DNA of 64,000 nt from Streptomyces syringium. GTDB taxonomy: Bacteria > Actinomycetota > Actinomycetes > Streptomycetales > Streptomycetaceae. The stretch is from NCBI RefSeq assembly GCF_017876625.1, contig NZ_JAGIOH010000001.1, positions 2,108,001 through 2,172,000 of the forward strand, written 5' to 3'. Within the stretch, counting starts at the first letter, position 1. Each line of letters starts with the position of its first letter. The notes under the pieces were generated by a model. The model searched no databases. It was given only the letters and a program-made list of their open reading frames with translations, and was not told where the DNA came from. Below are positions 9,320-18,265 of the stretch, piece after piece. The position numbers and the translations under genes were made by a program.

Positions 9320-11823
9320 GCGGGGGAATCCGGCTCGCGGTGTGCGCGGCGGCGGCCACGCTGGCGGCGGCGGGTGCGCTGCTGCCCCTGGTGGACCGGT
9401 CCGTGTGGATCGTGCAGGCGGCGTTCCTGCTGGCCGTCCAGACGTCGGTGGGCGTGCTCGCCCGCCGGGTACCGCTGGCCAGGGCGCTGACGGTGGCGGT
9501 GCAGGCCCTGGTGGCGCTGCTGCTGCTCACCGTGGTCTTCGCGCGGGCGCACGCGATCGGCGGGCTGCTGCCGGGCCCGGAGGTCTTCCAGGAGTTCGGA
9601 CAGCTGCTGCGGGAGGGCGCGTCCGACGTCGGGCGGTACGCCATCCCGGCGCCGACGACCACGGCCATCCGGCTGCTGCTGGTCGGCGGGGTGCTGGTGA
9701 TCGGCCTGGTGGTGGACGCGCTGGCGGTCACGTACCGCAGCGCCGCGCCGGCCGGGCTGCCGCTGCTCGCGCTGTACTCGGTGGCCGCCGGGCTGGCGGA
9801 GGGCACCGACTGGCTGTGGTTCCTGGCCGCGGCGGCCGGCTATCTGCTGCTGCTCCTGGCCGAGGGCCGCGACCGGCTCGCCCAGTGGGGCCGGGTCTTC
9901 GGCGGGGGCGGTGCCCGGCCGGGCCCGGCGGCGCATCCGCTGGGCCCCGGCCAGGGGTCCGCCATCGCGCCGGTCCGTACGGGCCGGCGGATCGGGGCGC
10001 TCGCGCTCGGCATCGCCCTGCTGGTGCCGGCCGTGCTGCCGACGATGGACAGCGGGCTGCTCCAGGCGCACGGCCAGAGCCCCGGCGAGGGCGGCACGGG
10101 CGGCGGGACCGGCGCGGTCAGCCCGCTGGTCGCCCTCCAGGACAGCCTCCGGCAGCCGGAGAACCGCGAGGTGCTGCGTTATCGCACCTCCACGCAGAAC
10201 ACCGGGGACCTGTATCTGCGCATCGTCACGCTCGACCAGTTCGACGGCTCGACCTGGCGCACCTCCCCCGGCCGCCCCGTCACGGAGGTGCCGGACCCGC
10301 TGCCCACCCCCGCCGGACTGGCCCCCGGGGTGCGCACGGGCCCGGTCAACACCTCCGTCGCGGCCTCCGGTTCGTACGCGCAGACGTATCTGCCCCTCCC
10401 CTATCCGGCCGAGCAGGTGCGGATCGGCGGCCGGTGGCGGTACGAGCCGGAGGGGCGGATGGTGGTAGGCGGCCACGCGCAGACCACCCGGGGCGCGCGC
10501 TATCAGGTGACGAGCCTGCTGGTGGAGCCGACGGCGGCCCAGCTGGCCGCCGCGCCCGCGCCCCCGCAGCGGCTGCTGCGCGAGTACACCAAGGTGCCGG
10601 GCTCGGTGCCGGCGGTGGTGGCGCGGACGGCGCGGAAGGTGACGGCCGGGGCGGCGAACCCGTACCAGCAGGCCGTGAAGCTCCAGGAGTGGTTCGCGGT
10701 CGACGGCGGCTTCCGCTACGACACGGAGGTGCGCTCGGGCAGCGGACCCGACGCGATCGCGAGGTTCCTCCAGGCCAAGGAGGGCTTCTGCGTCCACTTC
10801 TCCTTCGCCATGGCGGCCATGGCGCGGACGCTGGGCATCCCCGCGCGGGTGGCGGTCGGTTTCACCCCGGGCACCCCGCAGGCGGACGGCTCGATGTCGG
10901 TCGGCTCCAAGGACGCGCACGCCTGGCCCGAGTTGTACTTCGAGGGCGCCGGCTGGACGCGCTTCGAGCCCACGCCGAGCCGCGGCACCCCGCCGGAGTA
11001 CACCGTCGCCGAGACGCCCGCCGGGTCGGACCCGGGCGCGCCCTCCGCGCGCCCCGACCGGTCCGCCGCGCCGTCGGCGCCGACCAGGCCGGATGACGAA
11101 TGCACCGGGCAGTTGAAGAAGGCCGACGGCTGCCCGGCCCTCGCCCAGCAGCCGGGCGGCGGCGCGACCGACGACGGGCCGCCGGCGGGCACGGTGACGG
11201 CCGTCGTGGTGGCCGCGCTGGTGGTCCTCCTGCTGCCCGTGCTGCCGATGCTGTGGCGCCGACGGGTACGGGCCCGGCGGCTGCGCCCCGCGGACGCGAG
11301 TCGGCGTGGCCCCGGCGAAGAGGCCGAAACGGCCGGGCCGGGCGGTCGGCCGGTGAGCCCGGCGGTGCTGCCGGACGACGATCCGGCGGAGACCGTGGAG
11401 CGGACGCTGGCGGCCTGGCGGGAGCTGACCGACTCCGCCTGGGACTACGGCATCCTGCCGGACGACGCGCAGACCCCGCGGAAGGCGGCGGCGCGGATCG
11501 TACGGGCCGGCGCGCTGGACGGCCCGTCGGCCGAGTCCGCCGTCCGGGTGGCCACCGCGGTGGAGCAGGCGCTGTACGCGCCGACGCCCCGCCCGGCCGG
11601 GGCGTTGGCGGCCGAGGTCGAGACGGTACGGGCCGGGCTGCGCGCGGCGGCGGGGCGGGGGGCACGGCTGCGGGCCGTGCTGGCTCCGCGCTCGGCCGCC
11701 CGTGTGGCGTGGGCGTGTTCGCGACGCTGGTCGGCCGCGCTGGAGCGGCTGCGGAGCGGGCGGATCGTGGCGGTGTGGCGTCGGGCGGGCGGCGCGTTGC
11801 GCCTCTCGCGGCAGCGGGGCTGA
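9316..11823 (+). CDS. TgpA-like transmembrane transglutaminase-like protein
   Basis: 835 aa. A multi-helix N-terminal membrane region (about 1-250, DUF3488 type) is followed by an extracytoplasmic transglutaminase-like domain. The catalytic triad is recognisable as Cys492 in EGFCVHFSFAMAAMAR, His in DAHAWPELYF and a following acidic residue. A Pro/Ser-rich linker, one more membrane helix (VTAVVVAALVVLLLPVLPML) and a cytoplasmic DUF4129-like tail come last. Homologues are thought to act on envelope or peptidoglycan-linked proteins. It ends the MoxR operon, next to the dcw cluster, which suggests a cell-wall role (inference). The terminator hairpin at 11932-11968 follows. Confidence 0.9.
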   Translation: MSGGIRLAVCAAAATLAAAGALLPLVDRSVWIVQAAFLLAVQTSVGVLARRVPLARALTVAVQALVALLLLTVVFARAHAIGGLLPGPEVFQEFGQLLREGASDVGRYAIPAPTTTAIRLLLVGGVLVIGLVVDALAVTYRSAAPAGLPLLALYSVAAGLAEGTDWLWFLAAAAGYLLLLLAEGRDRLAQWGRVFGGGGARPGPAAHPLGPGQGSAIAPVRTGRRIGALALGIALLVPAVLPTMDSGLLQAHGQSPGEGGTGGGTGAVSPLVALQDSLRQPENREVLRYRTSTQNTGDLYLRIVTLDQFDGSTWRTSPGRPVTEVPDPLPTPAGLAPGVRTGPVNTSVAASGSYAQTYLPLPYPAEQVRIGGRWRYEPEGRMVVGGHAQTTRGARYQVTSLLVEPTAAQLAAAPAPPQRLLREYTKVPGSVPAVVARTARKVTAGAANPYQQAVKLQEWFAVDGGFRYDTEVRSGSGPDAIARFLQAKEGFCVHFSFAMAAMARTLGIPARVAVGFTPGTPQADGSMSVGSKDAHAWPELYFEGAGWTRFEPTPSRGTPPEYTVAETPAGSDPGAPSARPDRSAAPSAPTRPDDECTGQLKKADGCPALAQQPGGGATDDGPPAGTVTAVVVAALVVLLLPVLPMLWRRRVRARRLRPADASRRGPGEEAETAGPGGRPVSPAVLPDDDPAETVERTLAAWRELTDSAWDYGILPDDAQTPRKAAARIVRAGALDGPSAESAVRVATAVEQALYAPTPRPAGALAAEVETVRAGLRAAAGRGARLRAVLAPRSAARVAWACSRRWSAALERLRSGRIVAVWRRAGGALRLSRQRG

Positions 11824-11863
11824 ACGGACAGCGGGCTGAGCTGAGCGGCTTCATCGAGCCCTT

Positions 11864-11930
11864 CCGGCGGGTGAGGACGCGCCGGACGGGCGCTGCCGCC
11901 GCAGGCGGCGGACGGGCAGCGGGACGACAA
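11864..11930. repeat. diverged copy of the CCGGCG-TGAGGACGCGCC intergenic repeat
   Basis: The stretch CTTCCGGCGGGTGAGGACGC followed by GCCGCCGCAGGCGGCGGACG resembles the repeat arms at 40839-40900 and 59527-59590. It lies between convergent genes. It is a diverged member; the alignment was made by eye. Confidence 0.45.
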
Positions 11931-11931
11931 G

Positions 11932-11968
11932 CGGCAGGGGCCGGGACACGATGTCCCGGCCCCTGCCG
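11932..11968. terminator. hairpin terminator between convergent genes
   Basis: A perfect 16-bp stem CGGCAGGGGCCGGGAC pairs with GTCCCGGCCCCTGCCG around a 5-nt ACGAT loop. It can serve both the transglutaminase operon (plus) and the DUF3040 gene (minus). There is no U-tract, as is usual for Streptomyces. Confidence 0.75.
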
Positions 11969-12007
11969 TCTGCGAAGCGCTCCGCGCGCCCAGGAGAAAT
12001 GCGGGGC

Positions 12008-12406
12008 TCAGTGGCCCTGTTCGTCACGGCGGCGCTGCCAGCGCTGCTCGATCCGGTCCATCACGGTACGGCGCTGTCGGGCCTGCCGCCGGGGTGCCCC
12101 GCCCATCGCGGCGGGTCCCGCCTGTGCTCCGGGCCTGGGCGCCTTGCGCCACCCCGTCACCGCGAGCACGGCACATCCCAGCATGACGAGGAACCCCACC
12201 ACGCTGATCCAGATCTGTTGGGCGACCATTCCGGCCATGAGGAGCGCGATGCCCACCAGAAAACCCGCGACCGCCTGGTAGACCCGTCGCCGGGTGTACG
12301 TGCGCAGGCCGCTGCCCTCGAGCGCTGTGGCGAATTTGGGATCTTCGGCGTACAGCGCTCGCTCCATCTGCTCGAGCATGCGCTGCTCGTGCTCCGAGAG
12401 CGGCAC
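12008..12406 (-). CDS. DUF3040 small membrane protein
   Basis: 132 aa. It opens with the family signature LSEHEQRMLEQMERAL and DPKFA, followed by two membrane helices (VAGFLVGIALLMAGMVAQQ and ISVVGFLVMLGCAVLAVTGW) and a basic Arg/Gln-rich cytoplasmic tail. DUF3040 proteins are restricted to Actinobacteria and often sit near the dcw cluster. The molecular role is unknown; membrane association and gene position suggest growth or division (inference). A strong AGGAGG lies 10 nt before the ATG. Confidence 0.88.
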   Translation of the reverse strand: MPLSEHEQRMLEQMERALYAEDPKFATALEGSGLRTYTRRRVYQAVAGFLVGIALLMAGMVAQQIWISVVGFLVMLGCAVLAVTGWRKAPRPGAQAGPAAMGGAPRRQARQRRTVMDRIEQRWQRRRDEQGH

Positions 12407-12643
12407 GGAGTCCTCCTACTCGTCGGTCGCGGGGGGCGACCGGGGTGCGACCCTTTCAGGATAGGCAGGGAATCGCCCCCGTGAAACCCGCCCCTCTGCG
12501 CCAATCCGCCCACCGATGTGGTGTGGCGATCGATGACGTCGGGACGTACATTCCCTGCCCGCCGATCCGCCATGCCGGACGGTGTGCACCGATCATACGG
12601 GGCGAACGGGCTGATCGGGTGGCCTGTGACCTACCGCTTGCGG

Positions 12644-13408
12644 TCAGCCACGCTCGGCCAGGACGTGCAGCTGAGTGGCCACGGAGTGGAAGGCGGGCAG
12701 CTCGGCCGCCGCGGCCTCCAGCTGGAGCAGCGCGTCGATGGCTCCGGGCTCGGTGTCGACGAGTACTCCGGGCACCAGATCGGCGAAGACCCGCACGCCG
12801 TGCACGGAGCTGACGGCCAGCCCGGCGTCGGTGACCAGCTCGGTGAGCTGGTCGGCGGTGAAGCGGCGCGGGACCGGGTCGCCGTCGCCCCAGCGGCCGG
12901 CCGGGTCGGAGAGGATCTGCCGGGCCTCGGTGAAGTGACCGGCGAGGGCCCGGGCGAGGACGGCACCGCCCTGGCCCGCCGCCAGCAGGCTGAGGGTGCC
13001 GGCCGGGCGGAGCGCGTCGATGGCGTTGCGAATGCCCTCGGCGGGGTCGTCGACGTACTCCAGGACGCCGTGGCACAGGACGGCGTCGTAGCCGCCGCGC
13101 TCGACCACGTCGAACAGGCCGTGGGCGTCGCCCTGGACCCCGCGCACCCGGTCGGCGACCCCGGCCTCGGCGGCCCGGCGCTCCAGGGCGAACAGGGCGT
13201 TGGGGCTGGGGTCGACGACGGTGACCCGGTGTCCGAGACGGGCGAGGGGCACCGCGAAGTAGCCGGAGCCGCCACCGGTGTCGAGGACCTCGAGCTCGCC
13301 CGCGGCGTCCCCGCCGACGGCCTTGGCCCGGCGGTCGAGGGCGTCCCGCAGGACCTCCCAGACCACGGCGGTACGGAGGGACGCCCTCGGGCGCAGCGGG
13401 TCTGACAC
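12644..13408 (-). CDS. class I SAM-dependent methyltransferase
   Basis: 254 aa. Rossmann-fold methyltransferase with motif I VLDTGGGSGYFAVPLARLG, the acidic motif II VTVVDPSPNAL and the post-motif CHGVLEYVDDP. These resemble the SmtA/UbiE-type small-molecule or tRNA-modification group; the substrate cannot be deduced. The GTG at 13408 gives MSDPLRPRASLRTAVVWEVL, where homology starts, while longer upstream frames are low-complexity. It lies between DUF3040 and the HEPN gene on the same strand, with a ~240-bp gap on the DUF3040 side. Confidence 0.87.
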   Translation of the reverse strand: MSDPLRPRASLRTAVVWEVLRDALDRRAKAVGGDAAGELEVLDTGGGSGYFAVPLARLGHRVTVVDPSPNALFALERRAAEAGVADRVRGVQGDAHGLFDVVERGGYDAVLCHGVLEYVDDPAEGIRNAIDALRPAGTLSLLAAGQGGAVLARALAGHFTEARQILSDPAGRWGDGDPVPRRFTADQLTELVTDAGLAVSSVHGVRVFADLVPGVLVDTEPGAIDALLQLEAAAAELPAFHSVATQLHVLAERG

Positions 13409-13562
13409 GGCGGGTGGCTCCTCGGCGCGGTGCCGCCGCCGGCTCGGCGGCGGCGACGAAGGACTGTTCGGCGGTGCCCAGCCTAATGGGCGGGGCGGCG
13501 GGGCCACACAACCCTCGCGCCCGCGCCCGGCGGGGCCACCGCGACCGGGGGCCGGGCCCGCG

Positions 13563-14108
13563 TCAGCCCGCCCGGTCGCGCTCGGCGGCCGGCTGCCGGG
13601 GCAGCGCCGGGCGGACGGGCCGGGCCGTGCGGTCGGGCTGCTCCAGCGGCAACTTCGGCTGGAGCACCACCATCCGCTCGACGAGCCGGAGGAAGACCGA
13701 GGCGTCCCGCAGCAGATCGTCCGCGTCACGGCGGCTCGCCGCGGAGCGGATGCCCGCCTCCGCGCGGGCCCGGCGGGGGGCGCCGGACGCGAACAGGGCG
13801 CTCCACTCGGTCAGTTCGGGGGCGACCTCCGGCAGGACCTCCCAGGCGCTGCGGATCCTCCGGCGACGCCGCTCGGAGGTCTCGGGGCGGCCGCGCACGG
13901 CGAGGACGGCGGCGGCCGTGCGCAGGGCGGCGAGGTGCGCGGTGGCGTACCGCTCGTGCGGGGCTTGCAGCGTGGCGGCTTCCGCCAGCCCATGCCGGGC
14001 CTGGTCGAGCAGGTCGAGGGCCGCGGGCGGGGTCACCGTGCGGCGCGGGACGGGCGGGACGGGCTGGAGGGGCGGGACGGGACGGACGTCGCTCGCGCTA
14101 CCGGCCAT
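13563..14108 (-). CDS. SAV_6107-type HEPN protein
   Basis: 181 aa. All-helical core (ALDLLDQARHGLAEA, ERYATAHLAALRTAAAVLA, SAWEVLPEVAPELTEWSALF) matching the Streptomyces SAV_6107 HEPN family. HEPN folds often belong to RNases, but the catalytic R-x4-6-H motif is not obvious here, so activity is uncertain. Both ends are Pro/Arg-rich. AAGGAGG lies 7 nt before the ATG. The gene is divergent from the ABC operon with ~250 bp between. Function unknown. Confidence 0.82.
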   Translation of the reverse strand: MAGSASDVRPVPPLQPVPPVPRRTVTPPAALDLLDQARHGLAEAATLQAPHERYATAHLAALRTAAAVLAVRGRPETSERRRRRIRSAWEVLPEVAPELTEWSALFASGAPRRARAEAGIRSAASRRDADDLLRDASVFLRLVERMVVLQPKLPLEQPDRTARPVRPALPRQPAAERDRAG

Positions 14109-14320
14109 GACGAACCTCCTTCGTCGGGGGCGGTCCGCACGCGGGCGGAGCCGCCGTATGCCCCCATCGTGGGGCACACCACTGACAATCGCCCTGACCT
14201 GCACGAACACCGTGCGCGGGGGCAGTTGGCACGTTCGGTCGCGGGCGGTGGGGGCCGAAGGCGCGGCCGAAAACATCCGTCCGCGGTTGACGGTCGCGGG
14301 GTCCGCCACCCCATGCTTTT

Positions 14321-14338
14321 GCACTGACCGGTCAGTGC
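14321..14338. promoter_or_regulatory. 18-bp perfect palindrome, probable TetR operator
   Basis: GCACTGACCGGTCAGTGC is a perfect inverted repeat 23 bp before the start of the ABC gene. Its ACTGACCGGTCAGT core is typical of TetR-family operators. The operon it precedes ends with a TetR regulator gene (17353-17967), so autoregulation is the simplest reading (inference). Confidence 0.75.
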
Positions 14339-14361
14339 GGCTTCTGGTACGGGAGGTTCGT

Positions 14362-15189
14362 GTGAACAGCGCTCCGCCGACCGACGCCCCGCCCGGGGCC
14401 GCCGTCAGAGCCGAGGGGTTCGGCGTCCGGGGGCCCCGCGGCTGGGCCTTTCGCGACGTGGACGTCACGGCCGCGCCCGGCGCGCTCGTCGCCGTCGAGG
14501 GCCCCTCCGGCTCGGGCCGCACCTGTCTGCTGCTCGCGCTCACCGGCCGGATGCGGGCCGGTGCCGGCCGGGCCGAGGTCGCCGGGCTGCCGCTGTCCGG
14601 GACGGGGCGCGGCGCGCACCGCGGGAACATGGCGGCGGTCCGGCGCATCAGCGCTCTCGCGCACGTACCCGGCGTCGCCGAGCTCGACACCTCGCTGACC
14701 GTCGCCGAGCACCTGCGCGAACGCGCCCTGCTGCGCCGCCGGTTCGGCGGCCCGCTGCGCGGTCTGCTGCGGCCGCGCGCCGAGCGGACGGCGGAGGCCA
14801 AGGCCCGCGTCGAGGCGGCGCTGGCGGCCGCCGGGCTGGACCCTGCGGCCCTGCCCAAAGGCGACCGCACGGCCGTACGGGACCTGAAGCGGCTGGAGTC
14901 GCTGCGGCTGTCGGTGGCCCTCGCGCTGATCGCCGGGCCACGGCTGCTCGCCGTGGACGACACCGATCTCAAGCTCTCGGACGCGGAGCGCACGCGCGCG
15001 TGGGCGCTGCTGCGGTCGGTCGCCGACGCCGGGACGACCGTGCTCGCGGTGTGCGGCACGGCACCGCCCGAGGCCACGGTCGTCGTTTCGACCGCCCGCC
15101 GCGACGCCGGAACGGACACCGGAGCCGGAGCGGACACCTGCGAGGAGGAGGACGCGGCAGATGCGCTCGCCGAAACTGGCCGCGCTTGA
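14362..15189 (+). CDS. ABC-transporter ATP-binding-like protein, degenerate
   Basis: 275 aa with the outline of an ABC nucleotide-binding domain. Walker A is intact (VEGPSGSGRTCLLLALTGR). The ABC signature LSGGQ is replaced by a segment around DLKRLESLRLSVALAL. Walker B reads RLLAVDDTD, with Asp where the catalytic Glu is expected. No switch-loop His is seen where the family has THD (VLAVCGTAPPEA). It may bind but not hydrolyse ATP. GGGAGG lies 5 nt before the GTG. It overlaps the following YhgE/Pip gene by 29 bp, which implies coupling and a joint membrane complex. Confidence 0.82.
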   Translation: MNSAPPTDAPPGAAVRAEGFGVRGPRGWAFRDVDVTAAPGALVAVEGPSGSGRTCLLLALTGRMRAGAGRAEVAGLPLSGTGRGAHRGNMAAVRRISALAHVPGVAELDTSLTVAEHLRERALLRRRFGGPLRGLLRPRAERTAEAKARVEAALAAAGLDPAALPKGDRTAVRDLKRLESLRLSVALALIAGPRLLAVDDTDLKLSDAERTRAWALLRSVADAGTTVLAVCGTAPPEATVVVSTARRDAGTDTGAGADTCEEEDAADALAETGRA

Positions 15190-17299
15190 GCTGAGGCGGT
15201 TCGGCAGGGGAAGGCTCCCCCGCGCGGCGCTCGTCGCGCTCCTGCTGCTGCCGCTGCTCTACGGCGCGCTGTACCTGTGGTCCTTCTGGGATCCCTACGG
15301 GCGCCTCGACAAGGTGCCCGTGGCGCTGGTCAACGCCGACCGGGGCGCCACCGTGGACGGTCACAGGATCGGCGCGGGCGACACGATCGCCAAGGGACTG
15401 CGCGACAGCAAGTCGTTCCAGTGGCACGAGACGAGCGCCGAGGCGGCGCGCAAGGGCGTCGAGAACGGCACGTACTACCTGTCGCTGACCGTTCCCGCCG
15501 ACTTCAGCGAACAGGTCGCCTCCAGTTCGGGCCGGACTCCGCGGACGGGCGCGCTCCAGGTGCGCACGAACGACTCCAACAACTACATCGTCGGCCAGAT
15601 CTCCCGCACGGTCTTCTCCGAGGTACGGGCAGCCGCCTCCCGCAGGACCTCCCGGTCCTTCTACGACAAGATCTTCGTCTCCTTCTCCGCCCTCCACGAC
15701 CGGACGGCGAAGGCCGCGGAGGGCGCGGGAAAGCTCGACGACGGGATCGGCAGGGCCGAGAAGGGCGCCGGGGACCTCCAGAAGGGGCTGGCCGACGCGA
15801 AGAAGGGCAGCGGCGACCTCCGGGAGGGCGTGGACGAACTGCACACCGGGGCGGGCACCTTGGACACCAGGTCCCAGGAGCTGGCCACGGGCGCGCGGAA
15901 GATCGCGGACGGCACCCGGCAACTGGCCGACAAGGTCAACGGCGCCGCGGCCGAGGAGGGCGCCTTCGTCAAGGAGAACGCCGAGCAGATCGGCCGTACC
16001 GCCCGCGTCGTCGCCAGGGAGACGAAGACGCTGCGGGACCACCTGGACGACCTGCCCTCCCCCGCCACCGCCGCCCGTCTCGCCGAGAGCAGCCGCCGCG
16101 CCGCGGACGCCCTGTCCGCCGCGTACGAGAAGTCGTGCGGGACGGCGGCACCGGCCGCCCCCGACGCCGTCTGCCCGGAGCTGCGGAAGGCGGTGTTCGC
16201 CGCGGAGAAGTCGGCGGACGGCGCCGCGGCCCTGAGCGCCCTCGTCCACAACGAGAACGGCGCACTGGACCGGCTGCCGGGCACCCTGGATGCCCTCCAC
16301 ACCTACGCCGTGCGGCTCGCCGAGGAGGCCCCGCACCTCGCCCGGGACATCGACGGTGCCGTGCGCAAGGTCAACGCCCTCGACGCGGGCGCGCGGAAGG
16401 TCGCCGAGGGCGCCGGGGCGCTGCACTCCGGGGCCGGGAGGCTGTACAGCGGACTCGGCACCGCCAAGGCGGGCGCCGGCGATCTGGACCACGGGATCGG
16501 GAAGTTGCGCGAGGGCGCGGGCACCCTCCGGGGCGGCATCTTCAAGCTCTCCGACGGCTCCGCCGAACTCGCCGACGGGCTGCGGGACGGCGTGGACCGG
16601 ATCCCCGACTACGGCGGCAAGGAGCGTGACGCCCGCACCCGGGTGATGGCCGACCCCGTCGCGCTGGCCTCCGAGGCCACGCACAAGGCGGCCAACTACG
16701 GCACCGGTTTCGCGCCCTACTTCATCCCGCTCTCCCTCTGGGTGGGCGCGATGGTCGCCTACATGCTGATCCAGCCGCTCAACCGACGGGCCCTGGCCAT
16801 CGGTGCGGGCGGCTGGCGGATCGCCCTCGCGGGCTGGCTGCCGGTCGCCGCGATCGGGGTGCTCCAGGCCGGCGCGCTGCTGGCCGTGCTGCACTGGCTG
16901 CTCGGGCTGGAACTGCCGCGCGCCGCGGCCACGATGGGCTTCCTGGTCCTGGTCACGGCGTGCTTCGCCGCGATCGTGCAGTGGCTGGGCGCCCGCTTCG
17001 GTCCGGCCGGGCGCATTCTCGTCCTGGCCCTGCTGATGCTCCAGCTGACGTCGGCGGGCGGCACCTATCCGGTGCAGACCAGCCCGGGGTTCTTCAACGC
17101 CGTCCACCCCTTCCTGCCGATGAGTTACGTGGTGGACGGGCTGCGCCACCTCATCACCGGGGGCGGCCCGGCCCCGGTGTGGCAGGCCTGCGGCGTGCTG
17201 GCCGCGTTCACACTGGGCGCGCTGGCGCTCACCGCGTGGACGGCCCGGGGCAAGCAGGTCTGGACGGTGGACCGGCTGCACCCGGAGCTGAGCCTGTGA
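15161..17299 (+). CDS. YhgE/Pip family integral membrane protein
   Basis: 712 aa. One N-terminal membrane helix (ALVALLLLPLLYGALYLW) leads into the conserved VALVNADRGA motif. A large extracytoplasmic region follows, with two blocks of helical GA/GL-rich repeats (KLDDGIGRAEKGAGDLQKG-like around 195-260, and again around 410-485). About five C-terminal helices end the protein, an ABC-2-like permease half. Homologues include phage-infection protein and type VII-associated EsaA-like proteins. With the degenerate ABC gene upstream and TetR downstream it looks like an export system of unknown substrate. The ATG at 15161 lies inside the ABC gene. Confidence 0.88.
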   Translation: MRSPKLAALELRRFGRGRLPRAALVALLLLPLLYGALYLWSFWDPYGRLDKVPVALVNADRGATVDGHRIGAGDTIAKGLRDSKSFQWHETSAEAARKGVENGTYYLSLTVPADFSEQVASSSGRTPRTGALQVRTNDSNNYIVGQISRTVFSEVRAAASRRTSRSFYDKIFVSFSALHDRTAKAAEGAGKLDDGIGRAEKGAGDLQKGLADAKKGSGDLREGVDELHTGAGTLDTRSQELATGARKIADGTRQLADKVNGAAAEEGAFVKENAEQIGRTARVVARETKTLRDHLDDLPSPATAARLAESSRRAADALSAAYEKSCGTAAPAAPDAVCPELRKAVFAAEKSADGAAALSALVHNENGALDRLPGTLDALHTYAVRLAEEAPHLARDIDGAVRKVNALDAGARKVAEGAGALHSGAGRLYSGLGTAKAGAGDLDHGIGKLREGAGTLRGGIFKLSDGSAELADGLRDGVDRIPDYGGKERDARTRVMADPVALASEATHKAANYGTGFAPYFIPLSLWVGAMVAYMLIQPLNRRALAIGAGGWRIALAGWLPVAAIGVLQAGALLAVLHWLLGLELPRAAATMGFLVLVTACFAAIVQWLGARFGPAGRILVLALLMLQLTSAGGTYPVQTSPGFFNAVHPFLPMSYVVDGLRHLITGGGPAPVWQACGVLAAFTLGALALTAWTARGKQVWTVDRLHPELSL

Positions 17300-17352
17300 G
17301 CCGCGTGGGCCCTGTGAGCAACGGCACGTCGTCGGCAGGGAGAATCATCCCC

Positions 17353-17967
17353 ATGGACAGCAGCGGTACGCGCCGTCAGAACACCCGGCGGAAGCTCTTC
17401 GAGGCGGCGGTCACCCTCATCGCCGAGCAGGGCTTCTCCTCCACCACGGTGGACGAGATCGCCGAACGGGCCGGGGTCGCCAAGGGCACGGTCTACTACA
17501 ACTTCGCCAGCAAGTCCGTGCTGTTCGAGGAGCTGCTGCGGCACGGCATCGAGCTGCTGGCCGACTCCCTGCAGCGGGCCGCCGACGAGAGCGCCGAGCG
17601 CGGCGGCCGCAGGGTCGACGCGCTGGACGCGATGATCGGGGCCGGGCTGGACTTCATCTCGCGCTATCCGGCGCTCACCCAGCTGTACGTGGCCGAGCTG
17701 TGGCGCACCAACCGGGCCTGGCAGTCGACGCTGATGCAGGTGCGGCAGAAGGCGATCGCGGTCATCGAGTCCGTGCTGCGGGAGGCCGTCGCCGCCGGTG
17801 AGCTGAGCCCGGAGATCGATGTGCCGCTGACGGCCTCGGCGCTGTTCGGGATGGTGCTGGTGGCGGCCCTGGACTGGCAGTCGTACCAGCCCGAGCGGTC
17901 GGTCGAGGAGGTGCACTCGGCGCTGTCACGGCTGCTGCAGGGGCGGGTGGGCGGCGCCGGCCGCTGA
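17353..17967 (+). CDS. TetR/AcrR family transcriptional regulator
   Basis: 204 aa. The N-terminal helix-turn-helix is clear (SSTTVDEIAERAGVAKGTVY, then YNFASKSVLFEELL). The helical C-terminal ligand and dimer domain is unlike well-known subfamilies. AGGGAG lies 10 nt before the ATG at 17353; in-frame GTGs upstream would add up to ~19 residues. It is the last gene of the ABC-YhgE operon and probably represses it through the palindrome at 14321-14338 (inference). The inducer is unknown. Confidence 0.9.
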   Translation: MDSSGTRRQNTRRKLFEAAVTLIAEQGFSSTTVDEIAERAGVAKGTVYYNFASKSVLFEELLRHGIELLADSLQRAADESAERGGRRVDALDAMIGAGLDFISRYPALTQLYVAELWRTNRAWQSTLMQVRQKAIAVIESVLREAVAAGELSPEIDVPLTASALFGMVLVAALDWQSYQPERSVEEVHSALSRLLQGRVGGAGR

Positions 17968-18010
17968 CGGAAGCGGCCCCGGACAAGAAGGAAACGGGCG
18001 GAAACGGCGC

Positions 18011-18052
18011 TGTTCCGGTGCGGTCCGATCCCCCTCGGCCCGCACCGGAACA
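18011..18052 (+). terminator. hairpin terminator after the TetR gene
   Basis: TGTTCCGGTGCGG pairs with CCGCACCGGAACA (13 bp) across a 16-nt loop, 43 bp after the tetR stop codon. Confidence 0.7.
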
Positions 18053-18265
18053 GTGTTCCCCCGTACTTCCCCCGTACTTCCCCCCCCGTGCTCCCCGGGC
18101 CTCCGCGTTTCCCCCGTGGAGACCCGGTTCTCCCCCGTCACGGCCGAGCCGTCGCGCCGTTCCGCCGCCCCGTGTCGGCGGTCCGGAGTTCCGGCTCTTC
18201 CGTGGGCACCACTCTTCCTTCCGAGCGGGCCCCCTCCCATCCGCGCAGCTACTCATCTCCGGTAC

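Noticed and set aside
18058..18082. C-rich direct repeats of CCCCCGTACTT
   Set aside because: Only two good copies in a homopolymer-like tract just after a terminator; probably slippage, without sign of a regulatory array.
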